A DNA stretch of 64,000 nucleotides from Paenibacillus durus ATCC 35681 (GCF_000993825.1 NZ_CP011114.1:4092001-4156000); one strand, 5' to 3'. Shown: positions 25,799 to 35,298, counted from the first letter of the stretch. The notes: generated by a model from the letters alone, not told the origin. Numbers and translations are program-made.

Positions 25799-26698
25799 TT
25801 ATGCTATGATGCCGGTCTGCTGCAGGGTGCGTGCGATATCCGCTCTGGCTTCTTCCCCCAGCGTGCGGAAAGGCGCCCGGACCGGTCCCGAAGGCAGACC
25901 GATAATATCCAGCGCGGCCTTGACCATCGCGGGCTGTCCGTACTTGCGGGCCAGATCCCGGATCGGCTGCCAGCGGTAGTAACGCTCAATGGCACGGGCA
26001 TTTTCGCCCTGCTGGAATTCGTTGTAGAGCGCGACAAATTCGGAAGTCATGAAGTTGGCGTTCGTAGATGTGCAGCCGGGCAAGCCGGAGGCCAGCCCGC
26101 CCAGGATGAGGCCGTCCGAGCCGCACATAACCGAGATGTCTTTACCAGCGTAGGCGACGGTCCGCACCAGCGCATGCAAGTCCGTGGCACCCTGCTTAAC
26201 TCCGGCGACGTTGTCCAGCTTGGCCAGCTCGGCGATTTCTTCCGGCGACAGATGGACGCCGATGCTCGCGCTGTTGTAGATGAAAATCGGCAATTCCGCC
26301 GCTTCGTTCAGCAGCTGGAAATGATACAGAATATCCTGCGGCCGCACCTCGGATACATACGGAGGCGTTGCCATTACGCCGTCGGCTCCGGCCAGCTTGG
26401 CTGCATGCGACAGCTCGCTGGCTTCGTCGGTGCCGCTGGCCGCCGTGCAGCACAGCAGCGGAACCCGGCCGGCTACCGCGTCCGCAGCGGCGGTGAACAG
26501 CTGCTTCCGTTCGTCTAACGTCAGGCTCGGATACTCCGCGTAGGTGCCCCCGACAATAACGCCGTGAGCGCCCGAGGCGATGTAGTGGTCGATATTCCGG
26601 CGCAGTGCAGCCGGATCGAAGGCGAGCGTATCCGTCATCGGAGTGATGGCGAGCACGTAAATTCCTTTAAGCTTATCTTTCAAATCAGTTGTGGACAT
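25799..26698 (-). CDS. DapA/NanA-family lyase (class I aldolase type)
   Basis: 299 aa from the ATG at 26698 (MSTTDLKDKLKGIYVLAITP) with SD AAGGAGG; the frame is open further upstream but overlaps the aminotransferase gene. TIM barrel. GTYAEYPSL replaces the usual GTTGE.. loop. Tyr in LPIFIYNSASIG, Schiff-base Lys in NVAGVKQGATD. Such enzymes condense or cleave pyruvate-type 2-keto acids. It is the last gene of the catabolic operon and is not a clear DHDPS (no lysine context), so it is probably a catabolic lyase; substrate unknown. Confidence 0.88.
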   Translation of the reverse strand: MSTTDLKDKLKGIYVLAITPMTDTLAFDPAALRRNIDHYIASGAHGVIVGGTYAEYPSLTLDERKQLFTAAADAVAGRVPLLCCTAASGTDEASELSHAAKLAGADGVMATPPYVSEVRPQDILYHFQLLNEAAELPIFIYNSASIGVHLSPEEIAELAKLDNVAGVKQGATDLHALVRTVAYAGKDISVMCGSDGLILGGLASGLPGCTSTNANFMTSEFVALYNEFQQGENARAIERYYRWQPIRDLARKYGQPAMVKAALDIIGLPSGPVRAPFRTLGEEARADIARTLQQTGIIA

Positions 26699-26715
26699 GT
26701 CTTGAACTTCCTCCT

Positions 26716-27918
26716 TTATTTTCTCCCTAGAAGCGACTCCATGGCCTTGATTCCGCTCTCCATCTCGTCCCGGGAAACGGCATAAGACAGCCGGATATGA
26801 TACGGGCTGCCGAATCCGGTTCCCGGCATCACCGCGACTCCAGCCTTCGTCAGCAGGATATCCGCCAGGTCGTCGGCGGTGGATATGATTCGTCCCTCCA
26901 AGGTTTGGCCGCGCCATGCGGAGGCGTCCACCCATACATAGAAAGCGCCGTCCGGCACGCTGCACTCCAGCCCCTTGATCCGGCGGACCCCTTCGACCAG
27001 AACCCCGCGGCGCGCCGCGTATTCATTCCGGATTTCCGTCAGATCGTCTTGGGGGCCGTCAATCGCGGCCAGCGCCGCCTGCTGAGCGATGGATGACGGG
27101 TTGCTCGTCGTATGGGACTGCAGACGAAGCATCGCCCCGGTAACAGCCGCCGGTGCGGCCGAATAACCGATTCTCCAGCCGGTCATCCCGTATGACTTAG
27201 ACACCGCGTTGATCACGACGGTCCGCTCCCGCATGCCGGGAAATGATGCGATGCTCGTATAGCCTTCCGGCTTAAACACAAACGCCGAATACACCTCGTC
27301 GCTGATGACCCAAAGATCCCGCTCCCGGCAGAACTCGGCCAGCTTCGACAGCTCCTCCGCGCTGTATACCGCGCCGGAAGGGTTGTTCGGCTGGTTCAGA
27401 ATCAGCAGACGGGTCGACTCGTTCACCAAGGGTGCGAGTGTCCCCGGCGTCACTTTATAACCGGAGGCAGCGCCGGTCTGAACGAAGACCGGCTTGGCTC
27501 CGGCGAATTTAACCTGCTCGGGAAACGACACCCAATACGGCACCGGGATCAGCACTTCGTCCCCTGGTCGGCACAGCGTGCAAATCGCGTTGAACAGCGC
27601 ATGCTTGCCTCCAACCGTAACTACAATCTCCCCGGGCTCGTAGCTGAGCCCTATATCCCGGAGAAGCGCTCTGCATATCGCTTCCCGCAGCGGCAGGATG
27701 CCGCTCGTATCGGTGTATCCCGTGAAATTATCTTGAATCGCCTGAATCGCAGCCGCTTTGGCCCGGTCAGGCGTTGGAAAGTCCGGCTGCCCGAGGCCCA
27801 AGCGGTACACGGTTCGTCCTTCCCGCTGATACTGCGCCACCGTGGACTCCAGCATTGCAGTCGGGGACGGCAGGACGCGCTCCACCCAATCCGCCAACTG
27901 AACATGTTGGTTCAACAA
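26716..27918 (-). CDS. Class I PLP aminotransferase
   Basis: 400 aa, AspAT-like fold I. Motifs: LGLGQPDFPTPDRAKAAAI, NQPNNPSGAVYS, PLP-lysine in SKSYGMTGWRIGY, Arg near IRLSYAVS. It transfers an amino group to a 2-oxo acid. It lies between the M20 hydrolase and DapA-like lyase genes, so it probably converts the freed amine or amino acid into the keto substrate of the lyase (inference). Confidence 0.93.
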   Translation of the reverse strand: MLNQHVQLADWVERVLPSPTAMLESTVAQYQREGRTVYRLGLGQPDFPTPDRAKAAAIQAIQDNFTGYTDTSGILPLREAICRALLRDIGLSYEPGEIVVTVGGKHALFNAICTLCRPGDEVLIPVPYWVSFPEQVKFAGAKPVFVQTGAASGYKVTPGTLAPLVNESTRLLILNQPNNPSGAVYSAEELSKLAEFCRERDLWVISDEVYSAFVFKPEGYTSIASFPGMRERTVVINAVSKSYGMTGWRIGYSAAPAAVTGAMLRLQSHTTSNPSSIAQQAALAAIDGPQDDLTEIRNEYAARRGVLVEGVRRIKGLECSVPDGAFYVWVDASAWRGQTLEGRIISTADDLADILLTKAGVAVMPGTGFGSPYHIRLSYAVSRDEMESGIKAMESLLGRK

Positions 27919-27937
27919 CGTCCATCACCTCTTCTGT

Positions 27938-29119
27938 TTATCTATAAGAGCCAGCGACTTCCACCGCAATGGAGGCGTAGACCCGTGTTGCATTCTCCAG
28001 TTCTGACAATGTCACCCACTCGTCGATTTTATGAGCCACGCTGAAATCGCCCGGCCCGTAGATGACAGACGGAATTCCCCGCTTGACAAAGTGAGTCATA
28101 TCGCAGTTGGCCGTAAGGCCCGTAAGCTCCGGCTTACGTCCGTATACCCGTTCGATCGCGGCGGAAGCCAGCTCGACCATCGGGTGATCGGGACGGGTTG
28201 CCGACGCCACTCCGGTCGTCGGAACGAGCCGGTCGATGCGGACCCGGCCGTCCAGCGCGGGCAGACCGGCAATGATCTGCTCGATCTCCCGCAGAGCGGC
28301 ATCCTCCGCTTCGCCGGGAATAAGCCGGCGGTCGATCAGCGCCTCGCAGCGGTCCGGGATCATCGACTCCTTGATTCCCCCGTTAATAACCGTGACGGAC
28401 AGGGTCGACTGTCCCGTCAACGGATGAATCCGCTTCGTCAGCTCCTGCTCGGCGAAGTCTTCAAGCGCCACCAGCGTCCGCGCCATCAGGGACACGGCAT
28501 TGACGCCAAGATGAGGCGTTGACGAATGGGCGGAAACTCCCTCGGCCACCAGCACCGGGCGTATGCTGCCCCGGTGCGCGATTGCCAGGCTGCCGTCAGT
28601 AGCTTCGCCGATCACCGCCAGATCGCCGTGCAGCTCGTCCGGGAGCCTGCGGGCTCCCAGGCTCGCGGCTTCTTCATCCACGACCGCCGCAAGCACAATG
28701 TCCCCCGGCAGCTGCGCGCCAGATGCGGCAATCGCTTCGATGGCGGCCATCATGGCGGCCAAAGGCCCCTTCGCATCCATAACGCCCCGGCCGTAGACCC
28801 GGTCACCCTTGCGGAGCATGGTGAACGGATCGGAGCTCCAGCCCTCGCCGGCCGGAACAACATCCATATGCGTATTCAGAATAATCGTCTTCCCGCCGCC
28901 CGTACCCTTCAGACGCGCGATCACATTCGGCCGTCCCGGCTCGATCTCCTGAAGCTCGACATCACAGCCCGCTTCCCGCATGACTTGGGCGACATATGCA
29001 GCCGCTTCTCCCTCTGTACCGCTGGGGTTCACGCTCTGAAAGCGGATCAGATCGGCCAGTATCTCAACCGTTCGCTCGGGGCGGATCACCGGTGCTGCCG
29101 TGCGGAGATCTTCGCTCAT
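27938..29119 (-). CDS. M20-family deacylase/peptidase (ArgE/DapE-like)
   Basis: 393 aa, zinc hydrolase. Metal motifs NTHMDVVPAGEGW (His/Asp), GRGVMDAKGPLAAMM (Asp), VDEEAASLGA (catalytic Glu-Glu), and a late His in DMTHFVKRGIPSVIYGPGD. A dimerisation domain lies in the middle. It removes an acyl group from an N-acyl amino acid or cleaves a dipeptide. The gene overlaps the SDR gene by 4 bp. Confidence 0.92.
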   Translation of the reverse strand: MSEDLRTAAPVIRPERTVEILADLIRFQSVNPSGTEGEAAAYVAQVMREAGCDVELQEIEPGRPNVIARLKGTGGGKTIILNTHMDVVPAGEGWSSDPFTMLRKGDRVYGRGVMDAKGPLAAMMAAIEAIAASGAQLPGDIVLAAVVDEEAASLGARRLPDELHGDLAVIGEATDGSLAIAHRGSIRPVLVAEGVSAHSSTPHLGVNAVSLMARTLVALEDFAEQELTKRIHPLTGQSTLSVTVINGGIKESMIPDRCEALIDRRLIPGEAEDAALREIEQIIAGLPALDGRVRIDRLVPTTGVASATRPDHPMVELASAAIERVYGRKPELTGLTANCDMTHFVKRGIPSVIYGPGDFSVAHKIDEWVTLSELENATRVYASIAVEVAGSYR

Positions 29120-29901
29120 AGCGATTTCACCATCCCGCCGTCGACCAGCAGCGTCTGGCCCGTTACATAGCTTGCTCCGTCCGAGCAGAGGAACGCCACC
29201 ACACGGGCGAATTCATCCGGCTGCCCGTAACGCCCGAGCGGAATCTGCTTCTCGCTCTGCGCCTTGATCGCTTCCGGCGTAACCCCGGCCTTATCCGCCC
29301 GAATCCGGTCCAGGGAACGGACCCGGTCCGTGTCGATCCGGCCCGGAGCCACCGTATTGACCCGGATGCCGTACGGGGCAAGCTCCTCCGCCAGCGTCTT
29401 GCCGAGTCCGGCTACGCCGGTCCGCATCACATTGGAGAGGGTCAGCCCGGGGATAGGCTGCTTGACCGAGGACGAAGCCAGATTGACGATGGCGCCGCCC
29501 TGCTCCTTCAGATGCGGAAGCGCGCCCTGAACAAGACGGACTACGCTCAGGACGTTAAGCTCATAGGCGTACTGCCAGTCTTCTTCTTTGAGCGACTCGA
29601 AGTTGCCTGCGGGAGGACCGCCCGCATTGGTGACCAGAACGTGCAGCCCGCCAAAAGCGGAGACCGTTTCTTCTACGCAGCGGGACAGGTCCGATGCGGA
29701 GCAGACGTCGGCCTTAAGGCCGAGCGCGGGCATTCCCGTCTCGGCGGTGATTTCCGCAGCCACTTCTTTAGCCTCCGCGCCATTTCGGCTGAACAGCGCG
29801 ACCTTCGCTCCGCCGTGCGCCAGCTCGAACGCCACGGCGCGGCCGAGCCCCTTGCTTGCCGCCGCTACCAGCGCGGTCTTCCCTGCGAATTGTCCGCTCA
29901 T
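29116..29901 (-). CDS. SDR-family oxidoreductase-like protein lacking the catalytic Tyr
   Basis: 261 aa Rossmann protein. Cofactor motif here is AAASKGLGRAVA (TGxxxGxG variant), NAGG, then NLASSSVKQP with the Ser. At the place of YxxxK it reads LSNVMRTGVAGL: Tyr is missing and Lys is Arg. A subgroup of SDRs related to FabG shares this change, so it may use different chemistry or be non-catalytic. C-terminus GQTLLVDGGMVKSL is normal. Overlaps both neighbours by 4 bp. Confidence 0.88.
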   Translation of the reverse strand: MSGQFAGKTALVAAASKGLGRAVAFELAHGGAKVALFSRNGAEAKEVAAEITAETGMPALGLKADVCSASDLSRCVEETVSAFGGLHVLVTNAGGPPAGNFESLKEEDWQYAYELNVLSVVRLVQGALPHLKEQGGAIVNLASSSVKQPIPGLTLSNVMRTGVAGLGKTLAEELAPYGIRVNTVAPGRIDTDRVRSLDRIRADKAGVTPEAIKAQSEKQIPLGRYGQPDEFARVVAFLCSDGASYVTGQTLLVDGGMVKSL

Positions 29902-31073
29902 GCGTTAACCCCCTTCGCCAGGGTCAACTCACGCGGCAGCTTGGTGAGCACTTCGCAGCCGGTTTCCGTCACCAAAATCGTCTCGCTGAATCCGACGCCG
30001 TAGCGGTTCGGAACGCGAAGCGCCGGCGGGATGTGGAACACCATGCCCGGCAGTAGTACACGCGAATCGTCCCGCTGGAGGCTCATAATATGGCCTTCGC
30101 CCCAGTCCGGCGCAAAAGCGACGCCAATCGAGTAGCCGGTGCGCTTGCGGAACTGCTCGTACAGTCCAGCACGCTCAATCGTTCCCCGGCAGGCTTCGTC
30201 AACCTCTCCGGCGGTAACGCCCGGACGGATGGCTTCGAGCGCGGCGTTCAAGGAGGCGATACACACCTCGGTCACCCGTTTGATTTCATCGGTTGGCGTG
30301 CCGGTATAGGCAGCCCGCATCAGCGCGCCGTGGTACCGGTTGCGTGCGCCCGCCACTTCCAGCAGAAGCGTCTCTCCGTCGCCGATAACCTTGTGCCCCC
30401 ATGCGGCATGCATGTTGCCCGAACGGTAACCGGAGGAGATGAACGGCTCCATCCCCAAATACTCGCCCCCGGCCAAGATCATGCCGGAGAACATAGCTGC
30501 GGCAGCCTCGTCTTCATTCACTCCCGCCCGGATCGCATCAAGCCCCGCCTGCATCGAGCTGTCGGCCACGGCACAGGCTTCGCGGATGTATGCAATTTCC
30601 GCCGGAGATTTGATGACCCGGAACGCTTCAACCGTCCCTTGGGCATCCATGAGCCGGAAATCGCCAAGCATTTTCTCAAGCTTCTGGTAATTGCGGACGG
30701 GCAGGAACCAGGAGCCCGTCTCCAGGCCAATCGTACCGGGAGCGATGCCGATCTCTCTGACCGTATCGGCAGTCAGGGCGACCGGATCATTCGTATCGTC
30801 ATACGTTCTGACCTGGCTTTCGGGCAGCCAGCTGTAGGTCTGAACGTTGGAAAGCTCGCCCCTGCGAAGCACGAGCACCGGATCGCCGTAAGCCGGCACG
30901 ACCAGGCATTGGTACATATAATAGCCCGGACTTTGGTAGCCGGTCAGATAAAAAATATTTTCAGGGGTGTGAATCAGCATCCCGTTCAGCCCCTTTAGTC
31001 CGAGCTCGCGTTGTACATTTTGAAGACGGGTATTAAATTCATCCCTGGAAAATACCAATGATGTGGCGCTCAA
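29898..31073 (-). CDS. M24-family hydrolase, creatinase/ectoine-hydrolase-like
   Basis: 391 aa pita-bread fold. N-domain MLIHTPENIFYLTGYQSPGYYMYQC. In the C-domain the metal ligands of aminopeptidase P are not there (LLLEVAGARNRYHGALMRAAY has no Asp pair), while YSIGVAFAPDWGEGHIMSL and LLPGMVFHIPPALRVPNRYG..FSETILVTETGCEVL resemble metal-free creatinase and DoeA-type ectoine hydrolases. It probably opens a C-N bond of a small cyclic or amidine compound, not a Xaa-Pro peptide (inference). Confidence 0.85.
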   Translation of the reverse strand: MSATSLVFSRDEFNTRLQNVQRELGLKGLNGMLIHTPENIFYLTGYQSPGYYMYQCLVVPAYGDPVLVLRRGELSNVQTYSWLPESQVRTYDDTNDPVALTADTVREIGIAPGTIGLETGSWFLPVRNYQKLEKMLGDFRLMDAQGTVEAFRVIKSPAEIAYIREACAVADSSMQAGLDAIRAGVNEDEAAAAMFSGMILAGGEYLGMEPFISSGYRSGNMHAAWGHKVIGDGETLLLEVAGARNRYHGALMRAAYTGTPTDEIKRVTEVCIASLNAALEAIRPGVTAGEVDEACRGTIERAGLYEQFRKRTGYSIGVAFAPDWGEGHIMSLQRDDSRVLLPGMVFHIPPALRVPNRYGVGFSETILVTETGCEVLTKLPRELTLAKGVNA

Positions 31074-31106
31074 TAGTGTCTACCCCTTTCCCTGAACTCA
31101 TCGTTT

Positions 31107-31907
31107 TCAAGCCTGATAGCCGTAAGTATCCATTCTTAAATCCCTTAAATATGGTGTGAGCTTGGAGCATTCGTCCGCTTCATCCAGATCGATCTCCAGC
31201 ACCTGCATGTCCTCTTCATTCAAATGGCCGCTGACGATGAGCTCGCCTTTTGGATTCGCCAGCTTGTTGTTGCCGAACAGCCGCAGACCGCCGCCCACGC
31301 CGTTGATGCCTGCCACAAAGCAGGTATTTTCTAGCGCCCTTGCCGGAAAATAAATATCCCATCTGTGCTTGTCTTCAATCGAAAAAGCGGATGGAGTCAC
31401 GATCAGCTTCACCCCTTGCAGAGCAAGGGTGCGCGCCGCCTCCGGGAACCCCGCATCGTAACAAATGAGGACGCCGAGCTTGCCAAAATCGAGCTGATAC
31501 GGTGAACAAACGTCACCGGGTTCAAAATATTTTCGCTCGTCCTCCCAGAGATGAACCTTGCTGTACGTACCCGCGACGGCTCCACTTCGGTCAATAATAA
31601 CGGCACCATTGGCGATCCCGCCTTCACTCCGTTTAAGGGCCATCGGGAGCACGATGTTGATGCTATGCTTCTCGGCGGCTCCCCGGAATGCCCGAACGGT
31701 TGAACCACCGGTATCCTCGGCCAGCTCATGATAACGGTCGCCGATGACGTCGGTATCGTACCCGGTGACGAACAGTTCCGGGAACACGATCAGATCGGCG
31801 CCCTGCCGCGAGGCCTGTTCAACGAACTCCAGACCTTTCCGGACATTCGCGGCAACATCCATCAGCGCGCTTTCGAACTGCACCAGCGCCAGTTTAACGG
31901 TTGCCAA
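31107..31907 (-). CDS. Nitrilase-superfamily carbon-nitrogen hydrolase
   Basis: 266 aa. Catalytic triad visible: Glu in IVFPELFVTGY, Lys in YSKVHLWEDERKYFEPG, Cys in VLICYDAGFPEAAR. Enzymes of this fold hydrolyse amides or N-carbamoyl groups and release ammonia. It lies between the transporter and the M24 gene, consistent with intracellular breakdown of the imported compound. Confidence 0.93.
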   Translation of the reverse strand: MATVKLALVQFESALMDVAANVRKGLEFVEQASRQGADLIVFPELFVTGYDTDVIGDRYHELAEDTGGSTVRAFRGAAEKHSINIVLPMALKRSEGGIANGAVIIDRSGAVAGTYSKVHLWEDERKYFEPGDVCSPYQLDFGKLGVLICYDAGFPEAARTLALQGVKLIVTPSAFSIEDKHRWDIYFPARALENTCFVAGINGVGGGLRLFGNNKLANPKGELIVSGHLNEEDMQVLEIDLDEADECSKLTPYLRDLRMDTYGYQA

Positions 31908-31970
31908 GCGTCTTCCCCCTTTAAGCGTGAATTCCTCAGTTCAAACCGCTGATACACAGCCCTTGTCCCG

Positions 31971-32687
31971 TCAGTACTGCGTAATCTGGTTAAGGAACTG
32001 CGTCAGGCGGGGATGCTTGCCGGCTTCCTCCATCTTCGATGAAGGGAGGTCTTCGACAACCTTTCCCTGATCCATAAAGATGATACGGTCGCCTACCCGG
32101 CGGGCGAATTCCATTTCATGCGTAACGATGACGACGGTCATCCCGTCTCTGGCGAGATCCGAGATCACGTCCAGGACCTCCGCCGTCATCTCGGGATCAA
32201 GCGCCGAGGTCGGCTCGTCGAACAGCATCAGCTTCGGATTCATGGCCAGCGCCCGCGCAATGGCGATGCGCTGCTGCTGCCCTCCAGACAGCTGCTCCGG
32301 ATAATGCTCCGCCCGGTCTTTCAGACGTACCCGCTCCAGCAATTGAACCGCGCGCGCCCGGACCACATGTTCTTTTTCCCCGCGCACCACTTTCGGAGCC
32401 AGCATAATATTCTGGATCGCGTTCAGGTGCTGGAACAGATCGAATGATTGAAAAACCATCCCGATCTCCGCCCGCGCATGCCGCGATCCGTTAACATCCT
32501 GTCCGTTGTACAGGATCTGTCCCCCCTCGATGGACTCAAGCCCCGCCATGCATCTCAGCAGCGTAGACTTGCCGGAGCCGGAAGGTCCGATAATAACCAC
32601 TCGCTCGCCCTCACGGATATCGAGGGAGACCTCTTTTAGGATCGGATCACCATGGTATTGCTTGGACACCTGCTCGATTTGCAACAC
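31971..32687 (-). CDS. Amino-acid ABC transporter ATPase (GlnQ-like)
   Basis: 238 aa. Walker [11 protein letters not shown]-loop [12 protein letters not shown], signature [15 protein letters not shown], Walker [14 protein letters not shown]-loop VTHEMEFAR. Energises polar amino-acid uptake with the permease and binding protein upstream. It starts 29 bp after the permease gene. Confidence 0.95.
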   Translation of the reverse strand: MLQIEQVSKQYHGDPILKEVSLDIREGERVVIIGPSGSGKSTLLRCMAGLESIEGGQILYNGQDVNGSRHARAEIGMVFQSFDLFQHLNAIQNIMLAPKVVRGEKEHVVRARAVQLLERVRLKDRAEHYPEQLSGGQQQRIAIARALAMNPKLMLFDEPTSALDPEMTAEVLDVISDLARDGMTVVIVTHEMEFARRVGDRIIFMDQGKVVEDLPSSKMEEAGKHPRLTQFLNQITQY

Positions 32688-32716
32688 AATGTTCGACCTC
32701 CTTTCCGTTTTTCAAG

Positions 32717-33433
32717 CTATAGGATTGACTTCCCGCGGTTGACCAGCGAGGACAGCAGGGGCTTGCGGGTCCGCGAACGGGTAATATCCATCCGCCGCTC
32801 CAGGTAAGACTGTACAAGCGTGAACAGCGCCGTGAAGGCAAGGTAATAAATGACGGCCGCGATCAGCGTATCGACATAATCAAAGTTGGCGCTGGCGGTC
32901 TGCTGAGCGGTCAGCAGCAGATCGGTATAGCCTACGACCGAGGCCATCGCCGAGGTCTTCAGCATGCCGATGAACTGGTTGGCCGTCGGCGGTACGATGA
33001 CGCGAAAAGCCTGGGGAAGCACGACGTATCTCATCCGCTGCCAGCTGTTCATTCCGAGGGCGTTAGCCGCCCGATGCTGGCCTTTGCCGACCGATGCGAG
33101 GCCGGAACGAACGATTTCCGCCATGTAAGCCGCTTCATTAAGTGCGAGTGCGACAAATGCCGATTGAAACCCGGTCAGCCTGATCCCGAACTGGGGCAGC
33201 GCCGTGTACACAAAGATCAACTGCACCAATACGGGAATCCCGCGAAAAATCCATATATACGAAGCCGCCAAACCCCGCAGAAGCTTCCACTTTGACATTT
33301 TGGCAAGCGCAATGATGAACCCAAGAAGGACGGCGACAATCTGCGACACCAGCGTTAGCTTCATCGTGTTTATGGCTCCATCCAGAAAAGCACGGGAACC
33401 GAGATACGCCCAAACGCCTTCCAAAAATTCCAT
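32717..33433 (-). CDS. Amino-acid ABC transporter permease (HisM-like)
   Basis: 238 aa, about five TM helices. Family motif ALNEAAYMAEIVRSGLASVGKGQHRAANALGM contains the EAA loop (RAANALG). RGIPVLVQLIFVYTALPQFG is typical of the polar amino-acid class. Confidence 0.94.
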   Translation of the reverse strand: MEFLEGVWAYLGSRAFLDGAINTMKLTLVSQIVAVLLGFIIALAKMSKWKLLRGLAASYIWIFRGIPVLVQLIFVYTALPQFGIRLTGFQSAFVALALNEAAYMAEIVRSGLASVGKGQHRAANALGMNSWQRMRYVVLPQAFRVIVPPTANQFIGMLKTSAMASVVGYTDLLLTAQQTASANFDYVDTLIAAVIYYLAFTALFTLVQSYLERRMDITRSRTRKPLLSSLVNRGKSIL

Positions 33434-33457
33434 TCTTAAACCTCCTTTTTACAGCTT

Positions 33458-33502
33458 CCGTCAGATTCGGTGGGAACAAATCCACTCACGCGAATCTGAC
33501 GG
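33458..33502 (-). promoter_or_regulatory. Large intercistronic hairpin
   Basis: Perfect 12-bp arms CCGTCAGATTCG (33458-33469) and CGAATCTGACGG (33491-33502), no T-run. It lies between the binding-protein gene and the permease gene, where such stems commonly protect the upstream mRNA so that the binding protein is made in excess. Confidence 0.75.
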
Positions 33503-33527
33503 CTATGATTATCTTAGGTGACGGATA

Positions 33528-34406
33528 TTACTTGAAATAGCTCATTTCAGCCGGCAGATGGTATTTTTCCATCAATTGCTTATAGGTTCCGTTCTCAACG
33601 ACTTTCTTCAGCGCCGCTTCGATTGCGGTCTTCGTTTCCGTGTCGCCCTTGCGAACGGCAATTCCGATCTTCGTATCCGCACCGAACGAGCCCGCAATTT
33701 CAAATACGCCCGGTTTCTCCTCTTGCAGATAAGCGGCTCCCGGAGAAGAGTGAAGGAATGCGTCGGCACGGCCCTGTTCGGTCGCAAGAACGGCGTCGTT
33801 GGCTGTCGGGAGCGCCAAAATTTTAATTTCCGGCTTGCCCGCTTGCTTCAGCTTTTCGTTATGTTCGCGAACGTTGATTTCCTCGACAGCTCCGCGTGTG
33901 ACGGCGACCGTGAGATTGGACAGATCATCCATGCTTTTGACGCCTTTCGGGTTGCCGCTCTTCACGACGATCGAATCAGCGAGACCCATATAAGGGATGA
34001 AGTCAACTTGCTCTTCCCGCTCGGGCTTGATATACATGGCGGAATTGATGATGTCGATCCGCTTGCCCTGCAAAGCCGGAATCAGGCCGTCGAAGTTCAT
34101 CGACTGAATCTTGACCTCTACGCCCATTTCCTTGGCAATCGCTTGTCCCAGCTCAATATCGAAGCCGGTGAATTCATTGTTCACCATGTATTCGAAAGGA
34201 GGAAACGTAGCGGCCGTGCCATAGGTCAGGAACCCTTTTTCAACTAAAAAAGATGGAGCTGCTGCGGCTGCCGTCTCTTGCGGCTTGCTGCTTTCAGCCG
34301 GTGCAGAAGCCTGTCCTCCGTTTGTGCTGTTTGTTCCGCATGCGCTTAACACAGCAACCACCAATACCAACATCGTACAAACAAGCATCTTGGTGTTCTT
34401 CATCAT
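33528..34406 (-). CDS. Amino-acid-binding lipoprotein of ABC transporter (family 3)
   Basis: About 292 aa. Lipobox VVAVLSACGTNS. SBP_bac_3 motifs: TYGTAATFPPFEYMVNNEFTGFDIELGQAIAKEMGV; FDGLIPALQGKRIDIINSAMYIKPEREEQVDF. The start is ATG at 34406 (SD GAGGAGAG); the codon before is GTG and the one after is a second ATG. Captures the substrate for the adjacent permease. Confidence 0.93.
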   Translation of the reverse strand: MMKNTKMLVCTMLVLVVAVLSACGTNSTNGGQASAPAESSKPQETAAAAAPSFLVEKGFLTYGTAATFPPFEYMVNNEFTGFDIELGQAIAKEMGVEVKIQSMNFDGLIPALQGKRIDIINSAMYIKPEREEQVDFIPYMGLADSIVVKSGNPKGVKSMDDLSNLTVAVTRGAVEEINVREHNEKLKQAGKPEIKILALPTANDAVLATEQGRADAFLHSSPGAAYLQEEKPGVFEIAGSFGADTKIGIAVRKGDTETKTAIEAALKKVVENGTYKQLMEKYHLPAEMSYFK

Positions 34407-34421
34407 CACGTTAATCTCTCC

Positions 34422-35093
34422 TCATCCGTTCTGGTTGTTGTGCATTACACTCAGTACAACTTGCTGGGTCTTCCGATTGTGTTCGACTAGATAACGGCTG
34501 GCTTCCTCTGCCTTCTGGAGGGTCATGAGCTCCACCAGCCGGCGATGCTCGTTAAGGGAACCGTCAACCATTCCGGGCTGGATTAAAAGAATGCGGCGGT
34601 ACCGCTCGCTCTGCTCCCATAACCGTTCAATGATCGACAGCAGCACAGGACGCTGGGCAAGACTGTAAATGAACATATGAAACTCGCGGTTGGCGGCCAG
34701 AATGGCTTCGGTGTCGAGGCTGTGGTGATTGGCCAACTCCTCCTGCTTCTGAATCATGCCGTTAAGAACGACAGCATCCTCCGGCTTTAACAGCTCTGTC
34801 GCAAGCTGTACAGCTAATCCTTCCAGATTACAACGAACCAGATAAATATCTTCGAGATGCTCCGCCGACAATGGGGTGACCGTTACGCCCCTGTGTGAAT
34901 GCAGCAGAACCAGGTCCTGGGCTGCCAGCTTGTCCAGCGCGCTGCGGACGGGCATTTTGCTTACCCCGAGACGGGCGGCGACAGCGTCTTGGTCGATTTT
35001 CTCGCCAGGAGCCAATTCGCCGGATAACACCCACTGCTTGAGAACGGAGTATACATGCTCCGACGCGGTAACAAAGGTTGGGATTCTACTCAA
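34422..35093 (-). CDS. FadR-subfamily (FCD) GntR regulator
   Basis: 223 aa. N-terminal winged helix (VYSVLKQWVLSGELAPGEKIDQDAVAARLGVSKMPVRSAL), C-terminal all-helical FCD ligand domain with metal-binding type residues (ANREFHMFIYSLA; LNEHRRLVELM). First gene of the catabolic operon. Two identical palindromes in its upstream region (35129 and 35335) are its likely operators. Confidence 0.93.
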   Translation of the reverse strand: MSRIPTFVTASEHVYSVLKQWVLSGELAPGEKIDQDAVAARLGVSKMPVRSALDKLAAQDLVLLHSHRGVTVTPLSAEHLEDIYLVRCNLEGLAVQLATELLKPEDAVVLNGMIQKQEELANHHSLDTEAILAANREFHMFIYSLAQRPVLLSIIERLWEQSERYRRILLIQPGMVDGSLNEHRRLVELMTLQKAEEASRYLVEHNRKTQQVVLSVMHNNQNG

Positions 35094-35128
35094 TCATTCA
35101 GCATCTCCTTTCTAAAATTTCAAGATCG

Positions 35129-35146
35129 GATATTTGATCAAATATC
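35129..35146. promoter_or_regulatory. GntR operator 1 (GATATTTGATCAAATATC)
   Basis: Perfect 18-bp palindrome in the 5' leader of the minus-strand operon, about 25 bases past the predicted transcription start. Identical to operator 2. Confidence 0.85.
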
Positions 35147-35163
35147 AACGATCAATGATTGCC

Positions 35164-35179
35164 TGTGATATAGGTCACA
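35164..35179. promoter_or_regulatory. FNR/CRP-like box (TGTGATATAGGTCACA)
   Basis: TGTGA-N6-TCACA dyad, identical in form to the Firmicute Fnr consensus core. It touches the -10 box of the minus operon, so binding would be expected to repress. Could be chance. Confidence 0.4.
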
Positions 35180-35208
35180 TTGTAAGGGGCGATTCGACAA
35201 ACTGTCAA
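35179..35208 (-). promoter_or_regulatory. Promoter of the catabolic operon
   Basis: Minus strand TTGACA (35208-35203), 18-bp spacer, TACAAT (35184-35179). Confidence 0.7.
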
Positions 35209-35298
35209 TAAAAATATCTCAAATTGTAAATTTTCCTGTCATAAGGTCGAAATATCTGACATGAAGTCGAAAATACAGATATTTTGTCGATATTTCAG

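Noticed and set aside
25799..26965. Extended N-terminus of the DapA-like protein
   Set aside because: The extra 89 residues overlap the aminotransferase gene and have an Arg/Gly-rich shadow composition; the ATG at 26698 has a perfect SD.
25799..29119. Lysine/diaminopimelate biosynthesis operon (dapA, dapE-like, aminotransferase)
   Set aside because: Next to an uptake system, nitrilase, M24 and an FCD-GntR regulator, with a non-standard GTYAEYPS loop in the lyase; the context is catabolic.
29898..31073. Xaa-Pro aminopeptidase
   Set aside because: The fold fits M24, but the metal-ligand Asp pair is absent and the C-terminal motifs look like creatinase/ectoine hydrolase.
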